Of a DNA stretch of 31,002 nucleotides, positions 7,668 through 15,481 are shown piece after piece. Location: contig JBOGZD010000020.1 of assembly GCA_050697155.1 (NCBI GenBank), positions 1 to 31,002 on the forward strand. Reading direction: 5' to 3'. Below the pieces are notes generated by a model. It did no database searches. It saw only the letters and a list, made by a program, of their open reading frames with translations, and had not been told where the DNA came from. The translations under genes were made by a program, and so were the position numbers. Origin of the DNA: JBOGZD01 sp050697155. GTDB lineage: Bacteria > Actinomycetota > Thermoleophilia > Solirubrobacterales > 70-9. The first letter of the stretch is position 1, and the number at the start of each line of letters is the position of its first letter.

Positions 7668-8627
7668 CTAGCCGACGCCGGCCGGGACCTCGAGCTCGTG
7701 GATCTCGACCCGTGAGAGCAGCCGCTCGGCCGCCCGCCGGTCGAGGCTCCCGGCGCCGAAGTGCTGTGTCGACTCGGCGCCGCAGGCGACCCCGTACGCG
7801 AGGCAATCGCGCTGCGAGGCCCCTTCGTAGCGGGCAGCGATGTACCCGGCGAGAAAGCAGTCTCCCGAGCCGACCGTCGCCACCGGCTCGAGCTGCTCGA
7901 CCCGGACCTCGTATCGCCTACGCTCGCCGCCGCTGCCGACGATCGCCACGCACCCGTCCGCGGACGTGATCACCGCCTCCTCGGCGCCCATCTCGAGCAG
8001 GCCGCTAAGCCCGAGCGCGAGGTCGTCGGCGTCGTTGAACTCGTGCCCGACGGCCTCCTCGGCCTCGGTCACGTTCGGCGCCACCACCGCGGGCTCGGAC
8101 CGCAGGCCGGCCCGCATCGCCTCGCCGTCGGTGTCGAGCACGGTCAGCACCCCGAGCTGGCGCAGCTCGGCCACCAGCCGGGCGTAGACGTCGCCGTCGG
8201 CACCCGGCGGCACGCTGCCGGCGATCACGCACGCCGACGCGCCCTGCGCCAGGTAGAGCAGCTTGCCGACGAAGCGATCGACCTCCTCGGCGCTGACCTC
8301 CGGGCCGCGCTCGTTGATCTCGGTCTGCTCGCCGGAGGTGGGATCGATCACGGCGAGGTTGGTCCGCGACTCCCCCTCGATCAGGGTGAAGTCGTTGAGG
8401 ACCCCCTCCTCGGTGAGCTCCTCGACGATCCGGGTGCCGGTGGCGCCGCCAACGAGGCCGGTCGCGATCACCGGGCGCCCGAGGAGCCGCAGCGCCCGGG
8501 CGACGTTCACGCCCTTGCCGCCGGCGAGGGTGTGGGCCTCGACGGCGCGGTGGCGCTGGCCGAGGCGGAAGTTGGGAACCGCGACCGTGCGGTCGATCGC
8601 GGCGTTGAGGGTGACGGTGAGGATCAC
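7668..8627 (-). CDS. PfkB-family sugar-phosphate kinase (1-phosphofructokinase-like)
   Basis: A 319-aa ribokinase-fold kinase, cytoplasmic. It begins MILTVTLNAAID, typical of the 1-phosphofructokinase/tagatose-6-phosphate kinase group. It has the first PfkB signature GGKGVNVARAL (36-46) and the second signature VGSGDCFLAGY, with catalytic base Asp256; the usual GAGD is GSGD here. The segment APNVTE (183-188) matches the substrate- and ATP-contacting NxxE motif. The donor is ATP, and the acceptor is likely a phosphorylated hexose such as fructose 1-phosphate. There is no PTS transporter nearby, so the true substrate stays open. Start GTG overlaps the upstream glycosyltransferase stop as GTGA. 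It is the last gene of the minus-strand series from HU and converges with the sulfatase-like gene across 23 bp. Confidence 0.88.
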   Translation of the reverse strand: MILTVTLNAAIDRTVAVPNFRLGQRHRAVEAHTLAGGKGVNVARALRLLGRPVIATGLVGGATGTRIVEELTEEGVLNDFTLIEGESRTNLAVIDPTSGEQTEINERGPEVSAEEVDRFVGKLLYLAQGASACVIAGSVPPGADGDVYARLVAELRQLGVLTVLDTDGEAMRAGLRSEPAVVAPNVTEAEEAVGHEFNDADDLALGLSGLLEMGAEEAVITSADGCVAIVGSGGERRRYEVRVEQLEPVATVGSGDCFLAGYIAARYEGASQRDCLAYGVACGAESTQHFGAGSLDRRAAERLLSRVEIHELEVPAGVG

Positions 8628-9688
8628 GCGGCGTCGGACACGCTACTCCCTCGCGGGGCGAGGATCAGCCGGCGCAGGGAGCCGAAGTAGTCGTCGTAGG
8701 TCCAGTGTGCCGCGTGGCGAAGCGCGGCATCGCGAAGCCGCTCCCGCCGAGCAGGGTCGTCGAGCAGGGCGTCGATCTCCGCCCGCAGGCGGTCCGGATC
8801 GCCGGCGGGGACGAAGATCGCGGTCTCGCCCTCGGCGACGTAGCCTTCGAGCGAGCGGATCCGGGTGACGACCACGGGCACTCCGACGCTGACCGAGGTC
8901 ATCAGCCGCACTTGGCCGGCGCTCAGCCCGCGGTCCTCGAGCACGATCGCGCTCACCGCGGCGACGCGCAGCAACCGCTCGTGCCCGGTCTCGGGAAGCT
9001 CGCTGAGCACCCGCGCCGGGGTCTGCGCCGCGAGCCGCTCCACCTGCGCCCGGTCGCGGCGCGAGCAGACCACCGTCAGCTCCCAACCGGCGCCACGCGC
9101 CGCCGCGAACAGGGTGGGCCAGTCACACGCCGTGCGGCCGGAGGCGAACACGGCTCGGTCCCCGGCACGGACCTCGGGCGGCGGCGGCTCGCCGCCGGCC
9201 CGCAGCGCCCAGCGGACCACGTGCAGGCGGCGCCGGTCGAGCCCGTAGTGGGCGGCGTACTCGTCGCGCTCCCAGTCGGTCATCACCTGGGCGGCCGCCA
9301 TCCCGCGTCGCAGCGCCGGTGTCTCGACCAGCTTCCACCAGATCCGGTACAGCACCCGCCGCCACGCGGTCAGCGGCAGCGGCCGGCGCAGGAGCTCGAG
9401 GACGAAGATCCGCCGTCTCGCCGGCGGCAGCCCGGCGACGAGCAGCGCCGGCAGGGTACCCCGGTCGCGGCGGATCAGCGCCACGGCCTCAGAGTGTCGG
9501 GCGAGCACCCCCAGCGCCACGCCCTGGGCGAACCCCGGGCGCCGGGCGAGCGCCGCGATCCAGCCCGGGAACCGGCGGGCGATCGCCGCCTCGGGCGGGG
9601 TGAAAGGCTGGCCGAGCCGGTCGGCGTAGAACCGCGGCGCAGCCAGCGCGTCGTCGCCGGGCGGCCGATCACCGCCGCGCGCGCTCAC
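8624..9688 (-). CDS. Glycosyltransferase, GT-B fold (group 1/GT4-like)
   Basis: A 354-aa protein whose C-terminal half shows a GT-B nucleotide-sugar-binding domain. There is a strand and helix after DRAVFASGRT, then SVGVPVVVTRIRSLEGYVAEGETAIFVPAGDP, corresponding to the E-containing donor site and the common loop before the terminal helices (ALLDDPARRERL). The N-terminal acceptor domain is divergent and Arg-rich (about residues 70-120). No transmembrane segment is seen, so it is likely peripheral on the inner face. It overlaps the carboxypeptidase stop (GTGA) upstream and the sugar kinase start downstream, so it is a coupled member of the series. Donor and acceptor cannot be told from sequence. 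Confidence 0.78.
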   Translation of the reverse strand: MSARGGDRPPGDDALAAPRFYADRLGQPFTPPEAAIARRFPGWIAALARRPGFAQGVALGVLARHSEAVALIRRDRGTLPALLVAGLPPARRRIFVLELLRRPLPLTAWRRVLYRIWWKLVETPALRRGMAAAQVMTDWERDEYAAHYGLDRRRLHVVRWALRAGGEPPPPEVRAGDRAVFASGRTACDWPTLFAAARGAGWELTVVCSRRDRAQVERLAAQTPARVLSELPETGHERLLRVAAVSAIVLEDRGLSAGQVRLMTSVSVGVPVVVTRIRSLEGYVAEGETAIFVPAGDPDRLRAEIDALLDDPARRERLRDAALRHAAHWTYDDYFGSLRRLILAPRGSSVSDAA

Positions 9689-10917
9689 CGTCGCGAGCGG
9701 CGCCGGTCGAAGACAACCAGCGCCGCGATGAAGAGCGCCCCGAGGCCGGCGATGGCGACTATCCAGGCAACGGCTCGCGGTCCGGGGACGCTGCCGTCGA
9801 AGCGCTCGAGCAGCGACGCCGCCGGCGCGGCGCGCGCGGCGGCAAGCGGGACGCTTGCGGCACGCTCGCCGTCGACCGTCACCACGACCTCACCGAGGCG
9901 CTCCCCGCGCTCGATCGGCCCCTCGACCTCCTCCGGCGCCCGCACCCGGGTATCGACGCGCTGGTCGCGGCGGACGGTCAGCCGCACGCCGCGCGCCGCC
10001 ACCAGTGGCAACGCCTCGCTCTGATCGTGGAGCTCGGGCGCCGCCAGCCGCTCGCGCGCGCGTACCGGCTGGCGCTCGCGGTAGAGCGAGAACCCGTACT
10101 CGAGCAGCTCCAGCGTCTCGGCGTCGCGGGCCGCCTCGCTCGGCGCCCCGAGCACGGTCGAGACCAAGGAGACGCCGTCGCGGGCCGCCGAGCCGACGAG
10201 GACGTAGCCGGCGCCGATCGTATACCCGGTCTTCACCCCGGTCACGAAGGGCACGGAGCGCACGAGGGTGTTGCGGTTGACGACGGTGCGGGCCCTGGCG
10301 CCGCTTCGCAGCGTCGCACTCGGGGCGTCGAAGATCCGCCGGAAGACCCGGTCCCGGCGCAGCTCGAGCGTGAGCTCGACCAGGTCCGCGGCGCTGGAGA
10401 AGTTGCCCGGCTCGTCGAGGCCGATCGGGTTCGAGAAGCTGCTGTCGTCCAGTCCGAGCCGCCTGGCGCCCGAGTTCATCTTGCGCACGAACGCGTCCAG
10501 GGACCCCGCCGCCGCCTCGGCGAGCGCCACGGCGGCGTCGTTGCCGGAGGCGAGCACCAACCCGTAGAGCAGATCGCGGACCTCGATTCGCTCGCCCTCC
10601 TCGAGGCCGAGAAGCGACTCGGCCGCGGCAGCAACGTAGGCGGGCGCGACCACCTCCTCCGCGAGGCGCAGCTCGCGGCGGGCAACGTAGGCGGTCATTA
10701 GCTTCGTCGCGCTCGCGATCGGATAGGACTTCGCCTTCCGTCGCGTCTCGAGCACCTCACCGTCCGCCACGTCGACGAGGACCCAGGCCCGGGCGTTGAG
10801 CTCCGGAGCATCCTGAGCCACGGCTGGCCGCGCCGAGCAGGTGAGGGCGCCCGCAAGCACCCCCGCGACCCAGAGGACTTGGAACGCCCGGGCAATCACC
10901 GGGCGCGCAATCCGCAT
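9685..10917 (-). CDS. D-alanyl-D-alanine carboxypeptidase (PBP5/6 type, peptidase S11)
   Basis: It trims the terminal D-Ala from peptidoglycan pentapeptides outside the membrane. The 410-aa protein has a signal peptide (MRIARPVIAR, hydrophobic core, AVA cleavage near residue 34). All three penicillin-binding motifs are present: SATK (69-72, nucleophile Ser69), SGN (124-126) and KTG (229-231). A beta-rich C-terminal region ends in a membrane anchor of about 20 residues (WIVAIAGLGALFIAALVVF) with an Arg-rich cytoplasmic tail. The frame stays open far upstream, but the ATG at 10917 begins the signal peptide and overlaps the preceding stop as TGATG, so this start is well supported. It sits with a LysM protein and a glycosyltransferase, consistent with envelope work. 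Confidence 0.93.
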   Translation of the reverse strand: MRIARPVIARAFQVLWVAGVLAGALTCSARPAVAQDAPELNARAWVLVDVADGEVLETRRKAKSYPIASATKLMTAYVARRELRLAEEVVAPAYVAAAAESLLGLEEGERIEVRDLLYGLVLASGNDAAVALAEAAAGSLDAFVRKMNSGARRLGLDDSSFSNPIGLDEPGNFSSAADLVELTLELRRDRVFRRIFDAPSATLRSGARARTVVNRNTLVRSVPFVTGVKTGYTIGAGYVLVGSAARDGVSLVSTVLGAPSEAARDAETLELLEYGFSLYRERQPVRARERLAAPELHDQSEALPLVAARGVRLTVRRDQRVDTRVRAPEEVEGPIERGERLGEVVVTVDGERAASVPLAAARAAPAASLLERFDGSVPGPRAVAWIVAIAGLGALFIAALVVFDRRRSRR

Positions 10918-11630
10918 CAGACTCGGAATCGAGTCCGTTTGCGGAGCCAACGGAAAGCACGGCGAAACGGCTGACGCGGGCGGGCGATCCCACGCTTTGC
11001 CATCTCGGCGGCAACGAAGCCGCTCAGGTAGTCGCTGAAGTCCCCCGGCTTGGTGAAGATTCGCTCGCGATACTCGAACCCGCCCTCCCAGAAAAGGCGC
11101 TGCACCCGTTCCTCGCTCTCGAGCCCGTCGACGAAGCCCTCGGGAAAGAAGTAGCGCTCGTCGATCGGGAGGATCGCGGGCTTGACGACGAAGCCAACCC
11201 GGTCGCCGACGACATCGACCAGCCAGCGGTGATGGGGCCACCCGACGAACTCCCCGCAGAGACCGTAGGACTGCTCCTCGAGACGCGAGGGGACCTCGAC
11301 GTACCCTGCCCGGGCCACGCGGATCAGCTCACGGCATACCCACACCGGGTCCCGAATGTCCTCCAGGGTGTGCGAGCAGACAGCGAAGTCGAACTGATCA
11401 TCCGCGAACGGCCATGGCTCGTGATCGCACATGTCCCTGATCACCCAGGTGCTTGCGTCGAAGCGCTCAGTGGCTGCATCGAAGTCTCCGTAGAGGCCGC
11501 GATCGGCGTAGGGCATGATGTCGAGCACCCAGTCCGCTCTGGACACAGGGTTGGCGCCGCCCCCTACGTCGAGCACGAGCGCATCCTGGGCGAGCGCGCT
11601 CGAGATCCGCTCGAGGCTGGCAGCGAGCAT
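10917..11630 (-). CDS. Class I SAM methyltransferase
   Basis: A 237-aa Rossmann methyltransferase with motif I LDVGGGANPV near residues 19-28, an acidic strand-2 end (LDIMPY), and the motif II-like segment FDFAVCSHTLEDIRDP. The C-terminal half carries a substrate-cap region rich in aromatics and a basic tail (RAFRWLRKRTRFRV). It does not carry the WYHT signature of the five paralogs and belongs to a Methyltransf_11-like group. The start is 4 nt after the LysM gene stop, and the end overlaps the carboxypeptidase start. Methyl transfer is supported; the acceptor is unknown, though its position in a cell-wall series suggests an envelope precursor. Confidence 0.8.
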   Translation of the reverse strand: MLAASLERISSALAQDALVLDVGGGANPVSRADWVLDIMPYADRGLYGDFDAATERFDASTWVIRDMCDHEPWPFADDQFDFAVCSHTLEDIRDPVWVCRELIRVARAGYVEVPSRLEEQSYGLCGEFVGWPHHRWLVDVVGDRVGFVVKPAILPIDERYFFPEGFVDGLESEERVQRLFWEGGFEYRERIFTKPGDFSDYLSGFVAAEMAKRGIARPRQPFRRAFRWLRKRTRFRV

Positions 11631-11634
11631 CGGC

Positions 11635-12015
11635 TCAGTCCTGCGCGAGCGCCTTGCAGCCGTCCGGCACCAAGTCGACGCAGGCGCTGATCGGAAGCAG
11701 CTGCGGATCGAGGTTCGGGTTCAGCCGAGCCAGCTTGTCGGGCGTGATGCAGGTCGCCGCGGCCACCGAGCTCAGGTTCTCGCCCGACTTGAGCACATAG
11801 AACCCCTGCTCGACGGCGCGCTCGTCGGCGGGCTCGCAGCCGGCGGACTCGGCCGCGCGCTCGCGATCCCCGCGGCCATCGTCGTCATCGCCACCGAGCG
11901 AGCCGCTGACGACCAGAACGACGACCAGCGCGACCGCAACCAGCGCGAACGGGGCGAGCACCCGCGCGGTCCAGCTCGCCGGGCCGTTCTCGCCGTTCCC
12001 GCTCGACGCTTCCAT
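11635..12015 (-). CDS. Membrane-anchored LysM-domain protein
   Basis: A 126-aa bitopic protein. Residues 1-17 are cytoplasmic, a single membrane helix runs over about 18-39 (VLAPFALVAVALVVVLVV), followed by an Asp-rich linker (GGDDDDGR). A LysM-like domain follows from about residue 71 (FYVLKSGENLSSVA...LARLNPNLDP...CVDLVP). LysM domains bind peptidoglycan GlcNAc. Four cysteines (60, 89, 112 and 120) lie in the extracellular part and could form two disulfides, unusual for a short LysM module. A TACGAT box lies 9 nt before the ATG, so the LysM-methyltransferase-carboxypeptidase group may have its own promoter. It probably tethers the wall to the membrane or acts as a sensor. Confidence 0.82.
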   Translation of the reverse strand: MEASSGNGENGPASWTARVLAPFALVAVALVVVLVVSGSLGGDDDDGRGDRERAAESAGCEPADERAVEQGFYVLKSGENLSSVAAATCITPDKLARLNPNLDPQLLPISACVDLVPDGCKALAQD

Positions 12016-12024
12016 GGGGTGCGG

Positions 12025-12030
12025 ATCGTA
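12025..12030 (-). promoter_or_regulatory. -10 box of the LysM gene
   Basis: TACGAT on the minus strand lies 9 nt before the ATG at 12015, in the 96-bp gap after pyrF. This suggests a promoter within the longer minus-strand series. Confidence 0.45.
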
Positions 12031-12111
12031 GGTGGTGGGCCGGGCGGGCCTCGCCGCCTGCCGCGGCGTAGAGGGCGTCTCGCGGGTGCTGGGTCTACTG
12101 ACGTTGACAGT

Positions 12112-13005
12112 TCATCGCGGCTCGCGGCGAAGCTCCCAGAGCTCGCTCCGCAGCGCCTCCGCCGCCGCCCCGGGGTCGGCGGCGCCGGCGATCGTCCGCG
12201 AGGCGGTGACCAGGATCGAGGCAGGGTGGTCGCCCAGGGCCGGGGCGAGGTCGCCGGCGCGCCCACCCTGGGCGCCGACGCCAGGGACGAGGAAGATCGA
12301 GTCCGGCATCAGCGCGCGCAGCCGGGCCAGGTGGCGTGGCTCGGTCGCTCCCACCACCGCCCCGAGCCCGCTCAGTCCCGACTCGGGGCCGGCGAGGCGA
12401 GCGGCTCGCTCGGCGACCATGCCCGCGAGCCGCTCGTGCAGCGGCGCCTCGGGTGCCGGCAGGTCGAGCACGTCCGCCGCCCCGGGGTTCGAGCTGCGCA
12501 CGATCACGAAGACCCCCGCGCGACCATCCTCGGCGGCGGAGATCAGCGGCTCGATGGCGTCTGCGCCAAGCAGCGGGTTGATCGTCGCGGCGTCCGCCTC
12601 CAGGCCCGGGGCGTCGCCCCAGGGGGTCGGCGTGGCGCCGAATAGTCCCTGCGCGTAGGCCTCGGCGCTGGCCGGGACATCGCCGCGCTTGCCGTCGGCG
12701 ACGACCAGCAGCCCCGCGGCGCGGGCGGCGGCGACGACCTCCTCGAGCGCCGCCCAGCCGGGCGATCCGAGGCGCTCGAAGCAGGCGAGCTGGGGCTTGG
12801 CGGCCACGCAAGCCGGTCCGGCGCGCGCGATCAACTCCTCGCAGCGCCGGGCGATCGCCTGGCCGGCGGCCGCCGCCGGAGAGAGCGGAGGGTCGTCGAG
12901 CAGACCCGGGTCGAGGCCGGCCGGCTCCGGGTCGAGCCCGAGGCAGACCTGGCTGCGCCGCTCCTCGACGAGGGCGGCCAGCCGGTCGGCGAACGGGGCG
13001 CTCAG
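12112..13005 (-). CDS. pyrF: Orotidine 5'-phosphate decarboxylase (type 2)
   Basis: It decarboxylates OMP to UMP, the last step of de novo pyrimidine synthesis. The catalytic DxKxxD array is DGKRGD (Asp104, Lys106, Asp109 counted from the start used here), with an upstream Lys70 in AAKPQ. The phosphate-binding end GVGAQGG...VTASRTI is also present. The conserved N-terminal strand CLGLDPEP lies upstream of the first conventional start codon (TTG at 12834), so a start there would delete a core beta-strand. In frame, no ATG, GTG or TTG precedes that strand near the HU gene. A CTG at 13005 does, 9 nt after a GGAGG that overlaps the HU stop. I therefore propose a CTG start and a 297-aa protein. 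This matches the usual type 2 length, but the start codon is rare. Confidence 0.9.
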   Translation of the reverse strand: MSAPFADRLAALVEERRSQVCLGLDPEPAGLDPGLLDDPPLSPAAAAGQAIARRCEELIARAGPACVAAKPQLACFERLGSPGWAALEEVVAAARAAGLLVVADGKRGDVPASAEAYAQGLFGATPTPWGDAPGLEADAATINPLLGADAIEPLISAAEDGRAGVFVIVRSSNPGAADVLDLPAPEAPLHERLAGMVAERAARLAGPESGLSGLGAVVGATEPRHLARLRALMPDSIFLVPGVGAQGGRAGDLAPALGDHPASILVTASRTIAGAADPGAAAEALRSELWELRREPR

Positions 13006-13010
13006 GCGGT

Positions 13011-13286
13011 CTAGCCTCCCTTGACCCGCGACTTCAGCCCGGCGCCGGCGGAGAACTTCGGCACCCGCCCGCCGGCGATCGTGATCCGCTCGCCGGTCCG
13101 CGGGTTGACGCCCTGACGCGGTCCGCGCTCGGCGACGCTGAACTTGCCGAAACCGGTGAAGTTGATGTCACCGCCGCCGGTGAGGACGTCGGTGATCCCG
13201 TCGAGGATGGTGTCCACCGCGTCGGCGGCGGCCTTCTTGCTCGCGAAGTCGCCCGCGATGCGGTCGACGAAGTCAGCCTTGGTCAA
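13011..13286 (-). CDS. hup: HU-family DNA-binding protein
   Basis: A 91-aa HU/IHF protein. It has an N-terminal helical dimerisation region (MTKADFVDRIAG...), the GFGKF turn (46-50), and the DNA-binding beta-arm with the Pro intercalation motif (RGPRQGVNPRTGERITI). It lacks the long Lys/Ala-rich C-terminal tail of mycobacterial and streptomycete HupB/HupS. It compacts chromosomal DNA as a homodimer. The start codon is TTG, with AGGAGG 8 nt before it (13295-13300), one of the few clear Shine-Dalgarno sites in the window. A TAGATT box at 13323-13328 would give a leader of about 30 nt. pyrF follows after 5 nt. Confidence 0.96.
   Translation of the reverse strand: MTKADFVDRIAGDFASKKAAADAVDTILDGITDVLTGGGDINFTGFGKFSVAERGPRQGVNPRTGERITIAGGRVPKFSAGAGLKSRVKGG
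13014..13020 (-). promoter_or_regulatory. Ribosome binding site of pyrF
   Basis: Minus-strand GGGAGG at the very end of the HU coding sequence (Lys-Gly-Gly codons) is 9 nt from the CTG at 13005. Few genes here have such a site, so it is the main reason for accepting the unusual start. Confidence 0.5.
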
Positions 13287-13294
13287 AGTCGGGT

Positions 13295-13300
13295 CCTCCT
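13295..13300 (-). promoter_or_regulatory. Strong ribosome binding site of the HU gene
   Basis: AGGAGG on the minus strand is 8 nt before the TTG start at 13286. It fixes that start and contrasts with the leaderless pattern of neighbouring genes. Confidence 0.75.
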
Positions 13301-13322
13301 GCGTGGTCGTTGGTGCGGCGCC

Positions 13323-13328
13323 AATCTA
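13323..13328 (-). promoter_or_regulatory. -10 box of the HU gene
   Basis: TAGATT on the minus strand, about 36 nt before the TTG, is placed to give a transcript with a short leader that contains the AGGAGG. It lies in the 89-bp divergent gap shared with the glycosidase-like gene. Confidence 0.4.
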
Positions 13329-13360
13329 ACAGCGCTCGGCGACGGTTTAGCCGTGCGCTC

Positions 13361-13366
13361 TACCCT
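13361..13366 (+). promoter_or_regulatory. -10 box of the glycosidase-like gene
   Basis: TACCCT ends 9 nt before the ATG at 13376, which begins the lipoprotein signal. No Shine-Dalgarno is present between them. Confidence 0.5.
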
Positions 13367-13375
13367 GACCGACCG

Positions 13376-14608
13376 ATGAACCGGCTGGCCGCGGCAACGG
13401 CCCTCGCTGCGGCGGCCGTGCTGGCCGGGTGCGGCGGAGGCGACGAACCCGGCGGCGGGCTGCCGGCCGAGCTGTTCGGCGTCAACGCCCAGGTCCTGCA
13501 GCGGCTGCCGACTGTCAACCGCAGCGACGAGATGGAGCTGCAGCTGGACTCGATCGCCGAGCTCGGCCTCGCCTTCGTGCGCACCAACCTCGACTGGCGG
13601 ATCATCCAGCCGACCGCCCCGGACGGGGGCGCCGACGACTTCGACTGGCGCACGACCGACGTCTGGGTCCGAGCCCTGGCCGAGCGCGGCCTGCGCTGGC
13701 AGCCGACCGTGATGGGCACCCCGACCCCGACATGGGCCACCGACCCGGGCGCGCTCGCCGCCGGCTGCGGCGATCGCTCGCCGCCCGGACGCCCTCGCGA
13801 CTACGCCGGCCTGGTCGGGGAGGTCGCGCGCCGCTACGGACGCGAGGGGCGGTTCTGGGCCGAGAACCCGGACCTTCCCTACGAGCCGATCACCGAGTAC
13901 GAGCTCTGGAACGAGCCCAACTTCTTCGTCTTCTGGTGCCCGCGCCCGCAGCCCGAGGAGTGGGCCGCGCTGGCGCTCGCCGGAGGCCGGGCGGTCCACG
14001 CCGCCGACCCCGAGGCGCGCGTGCTCTTCGCCGGGCTGGGGGGGTTTCGCAGGTCGGTCGGCACGCCGCCGCACAGCCTCGCCGCGGATGAGTTCCTCGA
14101 CCGAGCCCTCGCCGCCCAACCGGCGCTTGTGGAGCAGATCGACGTCGTCGCCGTCCATCCCTACGGGTTCGACCCCGGCGGCGTGGCGCGAACGCTCGCC
14201 TGGTTCCGGCGGATCGTCGACGCGACCCCGCTGCGGGGCAGGCCGCTGAGCGTGAACGAGTTCGGCTGGCCGACGCGCAAGCAGGGCGACCGCCCGGTGG
14301 CGGCGGAGGACCTGCGCGCCGGGTTCGTGGGGGTGCTGACGCCGGCGATCGCCTCGTCCGGCTGCGGGGTCGAGGCGCTCGCGCTGCACACCTGGAACTC
14401 GCCCGAGATCAACGAGGTGGACGCCGAGCACTGGTTCGGGGTCGCCGACCCGGTCACCGCCGACCCCTATCCGACCGCACTCGCCTACGCCGCCCAGGCT
14501 GCCCGGCTGACCGGCCGCGAGCCACCGGAGGGCAGCGAGGAGGCCCTACCCGAAGAGGGCGACGCCACCATCGAGCAGCTAGTCGACCTCTGCGATCCAC
14601 CTTCGTGA
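13376..14608 (+). CDS. Lipoprotein with clan A glycoside hydrolase fold
   Basis: A 410-aa surface lipoprotein. The signal MNRLAAATALAAAAVLAGC has its lipobox at LAGC (Cys19), followed by a Gly-rich tether. The catalytic part is a retaining (beta/alpha)8 glycosidase of the GH5/GH39-like type: acid/base Glu180 in ELWNEPN and nucleophile Glu295 in VNEFGW, with His in the preceding strand (VHPYGF). Length and spacing fit a single catalytic domain with no carbohydrate-binding module. The frame is open to 13310, but ATG 13376 begins the signal peptide and follows a -10 box. It probably cleaves or remodels a beta-linked polysaccharide at the cell surface. The substrate is unknown; the adjoining glycan genes suggest the cell's own polymer. 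Confidence 0.87.
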   Translation: MNRLAAATALAAAAVLAGCGGGDEPGGGLPAELFGVNAQVLQRLPTVNRSDEMELQLDSIAELGLAFVRTNLDWRIIQPTAPDGGADDFDWRTTDVWVRALAERGLRWQPTVMGTPTPTWATDPGALAAGCGDRSPPGRPRDYAGLVGEVARRYGREGRFWAENPDLPYEPITEYELWNEPNFFVFWCPRPQPEEWAALALAGGRAVHAADPEARVLFAGLGGFRRSVGTPPHSLAADEFLDRALAAQPALVEQIDVVAVHPYGFDPGGVARTLAWFRRIVDATPLRGRPLSVNEFGWPTRKQGDRPVAAEDLRAGFVGVLTPAIASSGCGVEALALHTWNSPEINEVDAEHWFGVADPVTADPYPTALAYAAQAARLTGREPPEGSEEALPEEGDATIEQLVDLCDPPS

Positions 14609-14619
14609 GACCCGACGCG

Positions 14620-14625
14620 TAGGGT
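14620..14625 (+). promoter_or_regulatory. -10 box of methyltransferase C
   Basis: TAGGGT ends 8 nt before the ATG at 14634, in the 25-bp gap after the glycosidase-like gene. The gene could have its own near-leaderless transcript. Confidence 0.4.
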
Positions 14626-14633
14626 ACGCGCGC

Positions 14634-15479
14634 ATGGCGCAGGCGACGCGGTCAGTTCGCGAGGCGGTCAGGGACCACTCCCTCTGGTACCACACGCTCG
14701 AGCTCGGCGACGGAGTGGTGACCCCGGGTTGGTTCGACCTTCGGCCCGTCGTCGAGCGTATGCCGTGGCCCGATGTCGCGGGCAAGCGCTGCCTCGACAT
14801 CGGCACCTGGGACGGCTTCCTCGCCTTCGAGCTCGAGCGCCGCGGCGCGGCGGAGGTCGTCGCCACGGACATCAGCGACCCGGCGGGCTGGGACTGGGCG
14901 CTGCGCTTCCGCGAGCTTGGCCCCGAGGTGATGGCGGCGATGGCGGGCGAGAAGACCGGCACGGGCTTCGAGATCGCCAAGCAAGCCCTCGGCTCGTCGG
15001 CCGAGCGAGTCGAGATCAACATCTACGACCTCGACCCCGAACGAGTCGGCAGCTTCGACGTCGTCGTCTGCGGCAGCCTTCTCCTGCACCTGCGCGATCC
15101 GGTGCGCGCCCTCGAGGCCGTGCGCGGAGTGTGCCGGGGCATGTTCCTGTCCGCCGAGCAGGTCAACCCGCGGCTGAGCGCGATCCACCGCCGGCTGCCG
15201 GTGGCATCGTTCGCGGGCGGCGATCGCGGCCAGTGGTGGGTGCCAAACGTCGCCGCGCATCGGCGGCTCGTCGAGGCGGGCGGGTTCGCGGTCGAGCGGG
15301 CGACCGGCGCCTACGCGATCCCCCTCGGTGAAGGCCATCCCCAGCGGGGCCGTCGCAGGGGATTGCGCGGACTCGCGAAGGCGATCCTCGGCGGCGGTCG
15401 CGGACTCAGCCACGGGGCGGTGCTCGCGACGCCGGAGCGGTTCGGCCCGGATCAGCCCGAGTCGGCCGACGACGCGTAG
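14634..15479 (+). CDS. SAM-dependent methyltransferase, WYHT family (copy C)
   Basis: A 281-aa class I methyltransferase with LWYHTLEL (tryptophan at residue 18), VVTPGWFDLRPVVE, motif I LDIGTWDGFLAFELERRG, the acidic strand-2 end ATDISDP, an IYDLDPERVGSFD block and LLLHLRDPVRALEAV. It is closest in layout to copy D: both have WDW after strand 2, an ALGSS segment and IYDLDPE. The C-terminal tail is basic (HPQRGRRRGLRG). It follows the surface glycosidase by 25 nt on the same strand and converges with the Zn-ribbon methyltransferase 2 bp away. A sugar O-methyltransferase role is inference from context only. Confidence 0.85.
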   Translation: MAQATRSVREAVRDHSLWYHTLELGDGVVTPGWFDLRPVVERMPWPDVAGKRCLDIGTWDGFLAFELERRGAAEVVATDISDPAGWDWALRFRELGPEVMAAMAGEKTGTGFEIAKQALGSSAERVEINIYDLDPERVGSFDVVVCGSLLLHLRDPVRALEAVRGVCRGMFLSAEQVNPRLSAIHRRLPVASFAGGDRGQWWVPNVAAHRRLVEAGGFAVERATGAYAIPLGEGHPQRGRRRGLRGLAKAILGGGRGLSHGAVLATPERFGPDQPESADDA

Positions 15480-15481
15480 GC

